Assembly: GCF_026283945.1 (NCBI RefSeq)
Contig: NZ_JAPDPC010000002.1
Span: 1-64,000, forward strand
Reading direction: 5' to 3'
From: Dyella humicola
GTDB taxonomy: Bacteria > Pseudomonadota > Gammaproteobacteria > Xanthomonadales > Rhodanobacteraceae
Length of the DNA: 64,000 bases
Shown here: positions 24,321-32,968 of the stretch, in pieces
How positions within the stretch are numbered: position 1 is the stretch's first letter
Layout of the letters: every line of letters starts with the position of its first letter
Notes under the pieces: model-generated
Told to the model about the DNA's origin: nothing
The model's database searches: none
The model's input: the letters and a program-made list of their open reading frames with translations, nothing else
Program-made: the position numbers and the translations under genes

Positions 24321-24366
24321 GGAGTCAGGTTCACTTCTTGAATCGGTGGGAAGTGAACCCGATCCC
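24321..24366 (+). repeat. GGGTCAGGTTCACTT-type inverted repeat
   Basis: Left arm 24321-24337 (GGAGTCAGGTTCACTTC) pairs with 24350-24366 (GAAGTGAACCCGATCCC) over about 15 of 17 positions. It is related to the sequences at 10330 and 28011. Confidence 0.65.
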
Positions 24367-24435
24367 GCTTTACCGGAATTTCGGCCAAAGGCCAGCGCAT
24401 GGAAAGTGCCCGCCTTGGATCGAATGCGAACGGCT

Positions 24436-24765
24436 TCAGTTCGTCGCCTGGCCGTGCGATGAATTTGCTGCCACACGGCCGGCCGTGCAGGGATAGGTTT
24501 GGGCAAGCGCTTGGATGGCCACCGCGTCGGTGATCTCGTCATCTAGATCGGGATGCTTCTTGGCGTAGGTCTCTACGGCATCGGCCAGCTGACCAATCGT
24601 GGTGGCGGCGGACGGACAGAACTGTTTGCCGTTGTGGTCGTGCACCACATTGAGAAACCACGTGGCCACGGCAATGGACGCGGCCTGATCGGCGTATGCA
24701 TTGCTTGCTGATAGGGAGGCGGCAGCGGACAAGACCGCAGCGGAAAGCAGCGCCATCTTCTTCAT
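24436..24765 (-). CDS. Exported Rap1a/Tai-like small protein
   Basis: 109 residues with a signal peptide (MKKMALLSAAVLSAAASLSASNAYA). The mature part has a Cys in QFCPSAATTIGQLADAVETY, then KKHPDLDDEI and a final ALAQTYPC. The two cysteines and the helix-HP-YPC order match the Rap1a/Tai immunity-type fold, known from type VI secretion immunity proteins but also widespread in unrelated exported proteins. No T6SS effector is adjacent. AAGGAG precedes the start. Confidence 0.6.
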   Translation of the reverse strand: MKKMALLSAAVLSAAASLSASNAYADQAASIAVATWFLNVVHDHNGKQFCPSAATTIGQLADAVETYAKKHPDLDDEITDAVAIQALAQTYPCTAGRVAANSSHGQATN

Positions 24766-24961
24766 ATCACTCCTTGGTGGTCTCAGTTTTTGAGCACTAT
24801 AGGGCCCTGCACGTCGCGTGCAAAACGGGCAAGATCCTGCGTCGGGACACGTGTCGAATCGATCGCGATATCACCCTCTGCCCTCGGTCCCATTTCAAAT
24901 TCACGCCGTCCATCCGGGCGTAGGGGCATGGTAATTAGCCAGGGCAGGAGGAGTGAATCGC

Positions 24962-25654
24962 ATGGCACCGGCAAGCGCGAACATTCAAGTGACCGTTTCC
25001 AAGAATGGCCCCTATCTGGTCGTTGGCGATATTGCGCTGGCGAAACAAACCGTTGTCGCCGATGCCGATGGAGGCTCTGAGGCCTGGAAGGAAGGCCCGC
25101 CGATCGATCACCCACCGACCTATGCGCTATGCCGTTGCGGTCGGTCGCAGTCGAAGCCGTTCTGCGATGGCTCCCACAAGAAAGTTGGCTTTGATGGGAC
25201 CGAGACCGCCGACCGGCGGCCATACCTCGATCAAGCGCGGGTCGTGAACGGGCCCGTGGATGACCTTGCCGATGCGGAAACCCTCTGCGCGTTCGCTCGG
25301 TTTTGCGATCCCAACGGAAACGTCTGGAGTCAGGTGGTCGAGACCGACAACGCTCAGGCGAGGGCGCAGTTCATCCGCCAGGTCAACCAGTGCCCGTCCG
25401 GACGCCTGGTGGCTTGGGATAGGGCGACGGGGCGGCCGGTCGAAAGCGCGTTACCGATTTCCATCGGTCTCCTTGAGGACCCGGTGGAGGCGTGCAGCGG
25501 CCCGCTGTGGTTGCGGGGAGGCATCCCCGTCGTCGCCGCCGACGGATTCCAGTATGAGGTGCGTAATCGCGTCACGCTTTGCCGATGCGGGGAGTCGAAG
25601 AACAAACCCTTCTGCGACGGGTCGCACGCCGCGATTCATTTCAAGGACTATTGA
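24962..25654 (+). CDS. CDGSH-type iron-sulfur protein with two CDGSH domains
   Basis: 230 residues from the ATG at 24962 (AGGAGG ten bases upstream; the GTG at 24953 is too close to it). Two CDGSH motifs, CRCGRSQSKPFCDGSH (about residues 57-72) and CRCGESKNKPFCDGSH near the C-terminus, each give the three Cys and one His that hold a 2Fe-2S cluster. Between them lies a Fer4_19-like region (LCAFARFCDPNGNVW). Such proteins are thought to take part in electron transfer or cluster delivery; the partner here is unknown. Confidence 0.9.
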   Translation: MAPASANIQVTVSKNGPYLVVGDIALAKQTVVADADGGSEAWKEGPPIDHPPTYALCRCGRSQSKPFCDGSHKKVGFDGTETADRRPYLDQARVVNGPVDDLADAETLCAFARFCDPNGNVWSQVVETDNAQARAQFIRQVNQCPSGRLVAWDRATGRPVESALPISIGLLEDPVEACSGPLWLRGGIPVVAADGFQYEVRNRVTLCRCGESKNKPFCDGSHAAIHFKDY

Positions 25655-25728
25655 ACGCACGGATGCCCACTTAAAGGGGCCGCAGGTCGTTAGGAAAGGC
25701 ATTTTAGGCGTCTAAACGGAGGCAAGCG

Positions 25729-26391
25729 ATGACACGAGTTCGCGTTGACGGTTTCACCATCTCGCTCGACGGCTACGGAGCAGGCCCTCATCAAGACATC
25801 AACCATCCGCTCGGCGTTGGCGGGACGGAGCTGCACCAGTGGCTAGTCCCAACACGTACGTTCCGGCGGGGCTTGTTCGGCCAGGACGGCGGCACGACCG
25901 GCGTTGACGATGATTTCGCCGCCCGTGGCTTTCAGAATGTCGGGGCCTGGATTCTTGGAAGGAACATGTTCGGACCCATTCGTGGGGAGTGGCAGGACAC
26001 CGACTGGAAAGGCTGGTGGGGAGACAACCCGCCGTATCACGGTCCCGTCTTCATCTTGACCCATCACGCTCGTCCCCCCATCGCGATGGAAGGTGGCACG
26101 ACGTTCCACTTCATCACGGGCGGCATTCGCGAGGCGCTCGAGCGTGCACGCGAGGCCGCCGGGGGCATGGACGTGCGGATCGGCGGTGGGCCGGACACCA
26201 TCCGACAGTATCTTCGTGAGGGCCTCATCGATGAGCTGCACTTGGCTATCTCGCCGGTCCTGCTCGGCCGGGGAGAGCCGCTGTTCGAAGGGATTGACCT
26301 GCGGGCTATGGGATACGAATGCGTTGAATCCGTAGCGTCGGAGAAAGCCACGCATGTCGTCCTACGGCGCCAAGGGCACATGGAGGCCTGA
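25729..26391 (+). CDS. Dihydrofolate reductase family protein (RibD C-terminal domain)
   Basis: 220 residues. VDGFTISLDGYGAGPHQD at the start, AWILGRNMFGPIRGEW, PVFILTHHARPP, IGGGPDTIRQYLREGLIDELHLAISPVLLGRG and a final beta strand are typical of the YwjB/RibD_C branch of NADPH-dependent reductases. The true substrate of these stand-alone proteins is usually not known. It follows the CDGSH gene by 74 nt on the same strand and could be cotranscribed. GGAGGCAAGCG precedes the ATG. Confidence 0.88.
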   Translation: MTRVRVDGFTISLDGYGAGPHQDINHPLGVGGTELHQWLVPTRTFRRGLFGQDGGTTGVDDDFAARGFQNVGAWILGRNMFGPIRGEWQDTDWKGWWGDNPPYHGPVFILTHHARPPIAMEGGTTFHFITGGIREALERAREAAGGMDVRIGGGPDTIRQYLREGLIDELHLAISPVLLGRGEPLFEGIDLRAMGYECVESVASEKATHVVLRRQGHMEA

Positions 26392-26697
26392 CAACCGGTT
26401 GCAGCGGACGGTGCTGTGTTTCGACGCCCCCACAGATAACTGACGCCAATGACAGCTAACCCCAACGCGAAAGCCCGCTGCTGCGCGACGTAAAACGCAG
26501 CGCTTCTCAAGCCATGCGCGGGACTTCTCCGGACGGACGCGGCTTGAGCCGCGTGCGATGGTCCGTCGGTCGGCGGCTGCGAAGTGTCAACTCTGTCCGC
26601 CGACACCTTGCTTCGCCACAAGTGAAGTAACGCGGGCCGAAAGGGCAGCAACCCAGACGGCCCGCTGACCACAACCAACTTACACTAGGAGTTGATC
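26392..26697 (+). promoter_or_regulatory. Structured leader before the small gene at 26698
   Basis: It contains stem-forming segments (GCGGCTTGAGCCGC; CGGGCCG...CGGCCCG) and an end (ACCAACTTACACTAGGAGTTGATC) like that before the gene at 20160. No classical riboswitch is recognised. Confidence 0.35.
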
Positions 26698-26955
26698 ATG
26701 GCTGCGGTCGATCATACGGCAGCCGCACGTCCCTTCGCGCCGAACCGCGTCACACGTCCTACCAATCCACTTGGCCGTCCGTTCTGGACGCCGGCGCTCG
26801 CCAAGGATGGCGACAAGTTGCGCTCCGCCGGTATCGCCGGATTGTGCATGGGCATCCAGGCGGTGGCGCGTGTCCTGGCCAATAGCGGCACCCGAACTTG
26901 CACGGTAGCGCCAACTAATCGGCACGCTACCGCCAAAGGTGCTGCTGACGAGAGC
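26698..26955 (+). CDS. Small protein sharing leader and N-terminus with the gene at 20160
   Basis: Starts MAAVDHTAAARPFAP, then GRPFWTPALAKDGDKLRSAG and a hydrophobic IAGLCMGIQAVARVLA helix. The AGGAGTTGATC ribosome-binding region is nearly identical to that of the gene at 19969-20160. The frame stays open to 27138, but from about 26890 the composition becomes unlike protein and it runs into the convergent gene, so the true end was probably lost by frameshift. The end coordinate given is approximate. Confidence 0.4.
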
Positions 26956-27010
26956 CGCTTGCGCGGTCACGCCAGCACGCACACCACGGTCTATTCGGAG
27001 ATGGCGCCGA

Positions 27011-27910
27011 TCAGGCGGCGATCGCCGGGGCCATGTCGGGCACGATGTCGTCACCACACACATCACGCCACAGGTGATACATCACCCCGAACATCACCGC
27101 GAACATTGCCAGCACCAGGGCGACATAGAGCGGAATAATCAGCACGAACATCAGCCATGGGCCGACGAGCTTGCCAAGCAGGGCAAGTAGAAGGGCCACG
27201 AGCGCGAAGGCGATGATTACGACAATCCAGACAAGGGCGAGGCTCACTGCAAACACCAGCAACGGCAGCAGGTTCTTCAGCGCGCCCACGATGCCATCAC
27301 CGATGGCGCCGAACACGCTGCGATGACCCAGCGAGACCTGGCCAAGGCTGATCGCATAGAAACCCAGCATGAAAAGGCCGAGCACGGTGAAAAGTGTCAT
27401 GAGGATGCCGAAGCCGTTGGGCAATCCCGGCGGTGGCTGATGGGTGGCCTGTGCCGTCAGCACTTGCATGTACCAGCCGGCGATGCCGCCTCCCGTCGCG
27501 GCGATAACGATGCCGAGCACGGCGACGTAGATCACACCGATCGCCAGCCCGAGGCCGATCACGCGCCATGCTTCGCCTTGTCGATAGGGCTTGAAGATGT
27601 CGCGCGCGCGGGCCGGCAGGCCACGTTCGGCTGCATCGACGACCTGCAGATAGCCCGCGTAGAGCGGCGCGATCAGCAGACCGAGCAGCATGGAGATCGC
27701 CATGATCCAACCAAAGGTTGCCGGGCTCTGCGGTGTGCCGGCGCGCATCGCGTGGAATTGCATCGGCAATGTGATCAGCGTCGGCAACAGGCACGCCACC
27801 ACCAGCAAGGCCGCACCTCCGAGCAACGGCTTCGGATGGCGGAAGCTTACGCGGATGCCGTTCGTCAGCCAGCCAAAGCCGGCCGCCGGGCCCTTGGATC
27901 GTGTCGTCAT
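27011..27910 (-). CDS. Multi-pass membrane protein, BPSS1780-like
   Basis: 299 residues from the ATG at 27910; an upstream start at 27982 is less likely. Starts MTTRSKGPAAGFGWLTNGIRVSF, then about six to eight hydrophobic segments (LLGGAALLVVACLL, FGWIMAISMLLGLLIAPLYAGYL, VIGLGLAIGVIYVAVLGIVIAA, a long C-terminal hydrophobic block). The FRHPKP motif and layout resemble BPSS1780/DUF975-type integral membrane proteins of unknown function. It is convergent with the small gene at 26698. Confidence 0.75.
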   Translation of the reverse strand: MTTRSKGPAAGFGWLTNGIRVSFRHPKPLLGGAALLVVACLLPTLITLPMQFHAMRAGTPQSPATFGWIMAISMLLGLLIAPLYAGYLQVVDAAERGLPARARDIFKPYRQGEAWRVIGLGLAIGVIYVAVLGIVIAATGGGIAGWYMQVLTAQATHQPPPGLPNGFGILMTLFTVLGLFMLGFYAISLGQVSLGHRSVFGAIGDGIVGALKNLLPLLVFAVSLALVWIVVIIAFALVALLLALLGKLVGPWLMFVLIIPLYVALVLAMFAVMFGVMYHLWRDVCGDDIVPDMAPAIAA

Positions 27911-28385
27911 AGTGTTTCTCCCCCCGAAGATCGGCGCCCCCGCGCCGTGCTCGCCCAGCATAGCGGGTAACGTGAAAGCCACCTAGGCGGTGGCGGCTTA
28001 TGGAATGACAGGGTCAGGTTGCGATATTTCCCGCCAGCCGATCACGGCAGTGACAGGAAACTCAGCCTGATCCCACTTCCTGCTCGCGGTAGCGTCTATT
28101 TCAACAAGCAGAGCCGTTGAGCGGGCCAGTCGCTGAGGCGACACACCTTGGCCGATGGATGACGGCATTCGACTTAACCCCACACGAAAATCAGCTCATG
28201 CAGAACGACGTGCTTCTCACACCATGCGCGAGACTGCTCCTGATGCACGCCGATGAAGTCGCGACTGCCGCGACGCACACTCGGTTTGAAAAACCAATCG
28301 GGTTAAAGACAGTTGATCCAATCACCAGGCGCTCTCGATGTGGTCGGGCCCCGGAAGTTTTATCTGTCACCAAGAAGTGTCCCTT
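27911..28385. other. Spacer with GGGTCAGG-type inverted repeat
   Basis: No gene is supported. An imperfect inverted repeat pairs GGGTCAGGTTGCG...TATTTCCCG (28011-28033) with CAGGAAACTCAGCCTGATCCC (about 28050-28073), a relative of the element at 24321. A 94-codon frame at 28117 lacks protein-like composition. Confidence 0.45.
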
Positions 28386-28713
28386 ATGCGTCGCTACATG
28401 ATTTTATTGTTTGTTCTTTGCGAGCATGACTATTCACGCAGCGACCTCACTACGCGTTGGCAGCAAAGTGCTAATCATCGGCGACAGCGCAGCACGAGTA
28501 CTGCAATTGATGAGTGAGCCGTCGATACGCGCTTTCAAGCAAGTGCAGTCCGGCGGTTTGCCAAGTACCCAACTTGCCACCGGCGAGGAATGGCAATACC
28601 CGCAAGACGGAAGGACGATCATCATTACCGTCGTGGGCGGCAGAGTCGTCAACATTGAAACGCTCTACGATGGATTGTTCGCCCAACATTCCGAAATCAA
28701 TGACGCCCGGTAA
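28386..28713 (+). pseudogene. Small exported DUF2845/BamE-like protein with probable frameshift in its signal peptide
   Basis: The frame open from TTG 28411 gives ASMTIHAATSLRVGSKVLIIGDSAARVLQLMSEPS, then WQYPQDGRTIIITVVGGRVVNIETL, a pattern like DUF2845/BamE small periplasmic proteins. Just upstream, in another frame, ATG at 28386 encodes MRRYMILLFVL, which would complete a normal signal peptide if the frames were joined near 28416-28420. So the gene probably carries a one-base insertion (or two-base loss), real or a sequencing error. A start at TTG alone would lack most of the signal. Confidence 0.6.
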
Positions 28714-28788
28714 AGAGAAGTCGGGTGGCGCCATTTCTGGCCCGACGCCCGTGGTGGTGGATAGAAATTGAGCCTGAGGCTGGTTTAG

Positions 28789-28836
28789 GCAAGCTTCAAT
28801 TTAATAATTGCGAATCATTTTCATTCCAAAGCTTGC
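28789..28836 (+). promoter_or_regulatory. Fur-box-like AT-rich site within an inverted repeat
   Basis: An inverted repeat GCAAGCTT (28789-28796) and AAGCTTGC (28829-28836) flanks the AT-rich TAATAATTGCGAATCATTTTCAT, which resembles a Fur-type operator. It is about 200 nt upstream of the secreted protein gene at 29026. Confidence 0.4.
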
Positions 28837-28918
28837 GCATTCCTTTCTATTTTTAGCGAGGGGAACGCATTTCTTTGGGCTAATGGCAAGCTATTGCGAA
28901 TGCGCGTATGGTCGATCG

Positions 28919-28938
28919 ACGCATATTCAAATATGCGT
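28919..28938 (+). promoter_or_regulatory. Perfect 20-bp palindrome upstream of the secreted protein
   Basis: ACGCATATT and AATATGCGT with a 2-nt centre. Its size and symmetry suit a dimeric regulator site. It lies 87 nt before the ATG at 29026. Confidence 0.45.
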
Positions 28939-29025
28939 ACTTGCGCAGACGCTTATCGGCGCGACCGATATCAGCGTTGGACAGGGGGCGCGGTCACCTA
29001 ACGAAACGAACAGGAGACCCGTGTT

Positions 29026-30873
29026 ATGCATACTCGACTGCTTATTGCAGTGGCAGCCATGGCGTTTGCTACCTGCGCCTTGGCTGCGCCTCCCACGACC
29101 CTCGTACTGCAACGAGGGGGAACCACGGTACCAACGACCACGCCGCTTGGCGGGGCACCGATAACAAGCCTCGAACTGGATCCGGCGATGGTCGGCGGGG
29201 ATGCCGATTCGGGTGACGACCTCGGACCGCAACCCATCGTCAATCGCAGCGTTGCCCACGGGCATGGCGGTGGCCACGGCATGGGGCATGGCAAGCGTGC
29301 CAAGTCGCACCCTGAATTCCTTGGCGGCTTCGATGGACTCGATTTCCACGATCAGCGTTACGCCAACGGCGGCAATCAGTTCTCGGTGGAACCGCCCGAC
29401 CAAGGGCTGTGCACGGGCAACGGCTTCGTCATGGAGAGCGTCAACGACGTCTTGGCGATCTATGACAGCTTCGGCAACAAGCTTGTCGGGCCTGTCGATC
29501 TCAACACGTTCTACGGCTACCCCGACGCGATCAATCGCGGCACGGGTGCGTACGGACCAAGCATCACCGACCCTTCCTGTTACTACGATGCAGACACGCG
29601 GCGTTGGTTCCAGATCGTGTTGACGCTCGATCGCATTGGTACGACGTCGGCCCTGGCTGGCACCAATCACCTGGACATCGCGGTCAGTCAGACCTCCAAT
29701 CCCACCGGTGCCTGGAACATCTACCACTTGCCGGTACAGAACAACGGCACGCAGGGCACGCCGGATCACGGCTGTGCGGGCGGGTTCTGTCTGGGCGACT
29801 ACCCCCATATCGGCGCTGACGCCCATGCAATCTTCCTGACCACCAACGAGTTCTCGTTGTTCGGTGCCGGCTTTTACGGCGCGCAGATTTACGTGATCTC
29901 CAAGGATGCATTGGCGGAGGGCGCTGCGTCACCGAATGTGGTGCTGTTCAACGGTGGCGATCCGAGCATTCCGGCACCCGCGTTCGCGGTGATCCCGGCC
30001 ATCTCGACCGGTGGGGAGTTTGCCGATGCTCACGGTGGCACCGAATACCTGCTCAGTTCCGACGCCGTGTTCTACGACTCGGGTACGTCGAGCACCGTCT
30101 GGCTATGGTCGGTGTCGAATACGAAGGCTATCGACAAAATGCCCACGGCGGTAGCGCTCGACGTCTCGCCGCTGACCGTGCAGGAATACGCCGTGCCGAC
30201 CAGTCTGGCCCATCAGAAGCCAGGCAGTACGCCTTTGCTTGACTGCTTTGCCACACCCAGTTGTGCATCGCTACTCGGTTACCCGAGCATCGTTTACCCG
30301 GGGCCGCGCGACTTGGCGGTGAATGACTCGCGCATGGAGCAGGTGAGCTTCGCCAACGGCAAACTCTGGGGGACGTTGGATACCGACGTCTTGCTCAACG
30401 ACGGCAGCCATGGTTCGGGCATCAACTATTTTGTCATCAATCCGCACTCCGGCGGCCTCTTCGCCAACGGCACGCTAGCGCTGCCTGATGCGAATCTGAC
30501 CTACGGCGCGGCAGCCGTCACGCAAGGCGGACGCGGCGTTATCGCGTTCACGGTGGTTGGCGTCAACGACTACCCAAGCGCTGGTTATGCCAGCTTCGAT
30601 GCGAAGATCGGTGCCGGCGACGTCCATATCGTCAGGCCGGGCGCAGGCCCCTGGGACGGCTTTACCGGCATCCCCTACCTCGGCGGTGGTCGGCCGCGTT
30701 GGGGTGACTACGGTGCGGCTGTGGTGGACGGCAACAAGATCTGGATTGCATCCGAGTACATCTCGCAGACGTGCACCCTGGCCCAATACTTGACCGCTCC
30801 GCTGTTCCAGTGCGGTGGGACACGCGGTGCCCTGGGCAACTGGGCGACGCGTATCTCGGCTCTGGAACTCTGA
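29026..30873 (+). CDS. Large secreted protein of unknown function
   Basis: 615 residues with a signal peptide (MHTRLLIAVAAMAFATCALA). A His/Gly-rich linker (HGHGGGHGMGHGKR, about residues 78-91) could bind metal. The main domain has repeated strands with aromatic-Gly turns (FVMESVNDVLAIYDSFGNK, WFQIVLTLDR, HLDIAVSQTSNPTGAW, DYPHIGADAHAIFLTTNEF, IYVISKDAL) suggestive of a beta-propeller. Four to six cysteines (LCTGNG, PSCYYD, CAGGFCLGDYP) may form disulfides. I do not recognise a named family. It is preceded by an operator-like palindrome and followed by a strong terminator. Confidence 0.8.
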   Translation: MHTRLLIAVAAMAFATCALAAPPTTLVLQRGGTTVPTTTPLGGAPITSLELDPAMVGGDADSGDDLGPQPIVNRSVAHGHGGGHGMGHGKRAKSHPEFLGGFDGLDFHDQRYANGGNQFSVEPPDQGLCTGNGFVMESVNDVLAIYDSFGNKLVGPVDLNTFYGYPDAINRGTGAYGPSITDPSCYYDADTRRWFQIVLTLDRIGTTSALAGTNHLDIAVSQTSNPTGAWNIYHLPVQNNGTQGTPDHGCAGGFCLGDYPHIGADAHAIFLTTNEFSLFGAGFYGAQIYVISKDALAEGAASPNVVLFNGGDPSIPAPAFAVIPAISTGGEFADAHGGTEYLLSSDAVFYDSGTSSTVWLWSVSNTKAIDKMPTAVALDVSPLTVQEYAVPTSLAHQKPGSTPLLDCFATPSCASLLGYPSIVYPGPRDLAVNDSRMEQVSFANGKLWGTLDTDVLLNDGSHGSGINYFVINPHSGGLFANGTLALPDANLTYGAAAVTQGGRGVIAFTVVGVNDYPSAGYASFDAKIGAGDVHIVRPGAGPWDGFTGIPYLGGGRPRWGDYGAAVVDGNKIWIASEYISQTCTLAQYLTAPLFQCGGTRGALGNWATRISALEL

Positions 30874-30896
30874 GGCCCTGGCACAACGCCAGGCAG

Positions 30897-30938
30897 CGGG
30901 CGCGGTGGGTAATGCCCTGCCGCGCCCGTTTTGTTTTT
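30897..30938 (+). terminator. Rho-independent terminator of the secreted-protein gene
   Basis: A 9-bp GC stem (CGGGCGCGG with CCGCGCCCG) is followed by a T-rich run (TTTTGTTTTT). A textbook intrinsic terminator 23 nt after the stop. Confidence 0.9.
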
Positions 30939-30990
30939 GAAACGAGCGAATAGTGTCGGGGCCCATTTGAAGGTTTCGGTACTCGTGCAA

Positions 30991-31074
30991 GCGGTCAACG
31001 CAACACCCCTGCTGCTTGCGCAGTCGTTAGTTTGTTGCATCGACCGGTTGAATCCGCAACCCGAAGCATACGTT
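30991..31074 (+). repeat. Long-form hairpin element L2
   Basis: Left inner arm GCGGTCAACGCAACAC pairs imperfectly with TTTGTTGCATCGACCGGTT around a loop almost identical to that of L1. The right tail (CCGCAACCCGAAGCATACG) is a decayed short-repeat half. The outer left arm is lost. Confidence 0.75.
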
Positions 31075-31204
31075 TGTTAGTACTAGAAGTTCGGCTAACG
31101 ACACCGGCTTTTCTAAAGGTGGAAAAGTGATGTCGAATACAGGAAAGAGCATCTCAGATTGGCAAGGTATCTTCATTCGCTTCAGCAAGCAGGAGAGTTG
31201 ATCG

Positions 31205-31612
31205 ATGAGCACATCTGCCTTGGTACTGACGCTCTTCATCGCATGGGCACTCTTCTTGCTCGTGCTCATGGAGGGCATTCGCTCTTATTTGGTTGTCTCC
31301 GGGCGCACCAAGTCCAATGAATTCACGCCGGACAACGCGAACCTCTCTCCATTTTTGCAACGACTGGCGCGGGCACATGCCAACTGCATCGAGAGCCTTC
31401 CTATCGCTGGCGGCCTTCTTCTTGTAGCCATGGTGACCAGTCGTACCGGGCTTACTGATGTGTTGGCACCGTGGCTCCTGCTTGCCCGCGTTGCCCAATC
31501 AACCACTCATCTCGTCTCCTTGAGTGTCTTCGCGGTCAACACTCGCTTTTTCTTCTTTGCCGTGCAGTTAGCGATCGCGATCTACTGGACATGGGCCCTA
31601 CTTGCACGATAG
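31205..31612 (+). CDS. MAPEG family membrane protein
   Basis: 135 residues with four hydrophobic helices. The ARAHANCIESLPIAGGLLLVA segment contains the E-x-LP and Asn/Arg positions of the MAPEG family (membrane-associated proteins in eicosanoid and glutathione metabolism), whose bacterial members may have glutathione-transferase or peroxidase activity. AGGAGAG lies eight bases before the ATG. Its promoter region contains the long repeat L2. Confidence 0.88.
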   Translation: MSTSALVLTLFIAWALFLLVLMEGIRSYLVVSGRTKSNEFTPDNANLSPFLQRLARAHANCIESLPIAGGLLLVAMVTSRTGLTDVLAPWLLLARVAQSTTHLVSLSVFAVNTRFFFFAVQLAIAIYWTWALLAR

Positions 31613-31636
31613 TTCGTGCGTTTGCGTGCGTGGAAC

Positions 31637-31659
31637 GTCCGCTTCGATCCGTAGCAAAC
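31637..31659 (+). repeat. Decayed short hairpin repeat
   Basis: GTCCGCTTCGATCC followed by AGCAAAC, a 23-nt copy that has lost one base. It lies 24 nt after the MAPEG stop codon. Confidence 0.7.
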
Positions 31660-31750
31660 ATAGCGGGATCTCGCATTAGATGAGTACCCGCAGGGACTCG
31701 CAGCGATAAGTCTCGCTTGAGAGCGTCGACCGAATAGAGGCGTTCAACAT

Positions 31751-31773
31751 GCCCGCTCCCGACTGAAGCGGAC
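31751..31773 (+). repeat. Decayed short hairpin repeat
   Basis: GCCCGCT pairs with AGCGGAC; the core has shrunk (CCCGACTGA). A second copy within 120 bp of the previous one. Confidence 0.7.
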
Positions 31774-31825
31774 ATTTCCGCGACTTGACTAGCCCCGGGG
31801 AATCCCGAACGCTATCAAATTCGAG

Positions 31826-32968
31826 TCACGCCGCGATGGAGGGCTCGGATCTTCCCATCCGCCGCAGCCAGCGATAGTGCGAGGCGATACCGGCGCCGAA
31901 TGAGCGGTTCGCATGGTAGGGGACCCCGTATTCGAGGCAGGTTGTTTCGATCACGCGTGCAATGGCCGGATAGTGGATGTGGCATATGCGTGGAAACAGG
32001 TGGTGCTCGATCTGAAAATTCAGACCGCCGACCAGCCAAGTGATCAGCCGGCTGTCGCGCGCGAAGTTCACCGTGGTTTGGAGTTGGTGGATCGCCCATG
32101 GCGTGTCTATGCGTCCCGGCTCATCCGGGGACGGAAATGATGCTTCTTCTACGGCGTGTGCCAGCTGAAAAACTAGCGCGAGTAGTAAACCTGCAACGAC
32201 GGAAACCACCGTGTAGTACAGCAGGACAGCGCCAATCGAATGAAATACCAGAGGTAAGCCGAAGGCGAGGGTCAAGAAGACCACTTTGCCGAGTACGAAA
32301 ATCACCAGGTCCTTGCCCCGCGGTCGTGGCATCCGGCGCTTGCCGATGGTGGCGGTAAAGATGTCGCGGAAGTCGTCATGTAGATGCCAGCTCAGGGCCG
32401 TGAAGCCATAGAGCAGCCAAAGATAGATGTGCTGCCAGCGATGGTGCCAGTAGCGCCTCTGCTGCGGCGAAAATCGCGCCAGGACGCCAAGGTTGATGTC
32501 GCTGTCGTAGCCGTCGATGTTGACGTAGGTGTGGTGGAAGTGAGCGTGCTTCCAATGCCATATGTACGAACTGCCACCGACCAGATCGAGCGTTCTGGCC
32601 ATCCACTTGTTGACCGAGCGTCGCTCCGAATATGCCTGATGACCGGCATCGTGCTGGATATTGAAGCCGATCTGGGCCGTGGCGATGCCAAGCACCAGGC
32701 TGAGCAGCAGGCCCTGCCACCACGTCGCCGCGACAAACACAAGAAGCACATACGAAGCGAAGAAAGACGTGAGGATGAACGCCGTCTTCAGATACATGCG
32801 AGCATTGTCGCGCTGCTTGCGCCCGCTTTGCTTGAAATAATCGTCGACACGCCGCCGTAACTCGCGATGGAACGTGTTGTCACCACTGAATTTCAGCCTA
32901 TCGGTGGTGGTGTCCACAGGTGGAGATCGAACCGCATCGACCGTGCGGTGGGGTAACTCTGGGGACAT
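31826..32968 (-). CDS. Membrane fatty-acid desaturase (front-end type)
   Basis: 380 residues from the ATG at 32968 (an upstream start at 33010 is possible). Three histidine boxes hold the di-iron centre: HDAGH (106-110), HAHFHH (141-146) and QIEHH (319-323), the last with Gln, typical of linoleoyl-CoA and other acyl-lipid front-end desaturases. Hydrophobic helices lie before box 1 and between boxes 2 and 3. It introduces a double bond into membrane fatty acids using oxygen and electrons from a ferredoxin- or cytochrome-type donor. No cytochrome b5 domain is fused. The regiochemistry cannot be read from sequence. Confidence 0.92.
   Translation of the reverse strand: MSPELPHRTVDAVRSPPVDTTTDRLKFSGDNTFHRELRRRVDDYFKQSGRKQRDNARMYLKTAFILTSFFASYVLLVFVAATWWQGLLLSLVLGIATAQIGFNIQHDAGHQAYSERRSVNKWMARTLDLVGGSSYIWHWKHAHFHHTYVNIDGYDSDINLGVLARFSPQQRRYWHHRWQHIYLWLLYGFTALSWHLHDDFRDIFTATIGKRRMPRPRGKDLVIFVLGKVVFLTLAFGLPLVFHSIGAVLLYYTVVSVVAGLLLALVFQLAHAVEEASFPSPDEPGRIDTPWAIHQLQTTVNFARDSRLITWLVGGLNFQIEHHLFPRICHIHYPAIARVIETTCLEYGVPYHANRSFGAGIASHYRWLRRMGRSEPSIAA

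Noticed and set aside
24190-24435. Gene upstream of the SDR
   Set aside because: The open frames are shadows and include the GGAGTCAGG inverted repeat; no start with a ribosome-binding site.
28117-28401. 94-codon frame
   Set aside because: No ribosome-binding site and no protein-like pattern; it overlaps a GGGTCAGG-type repeat area.
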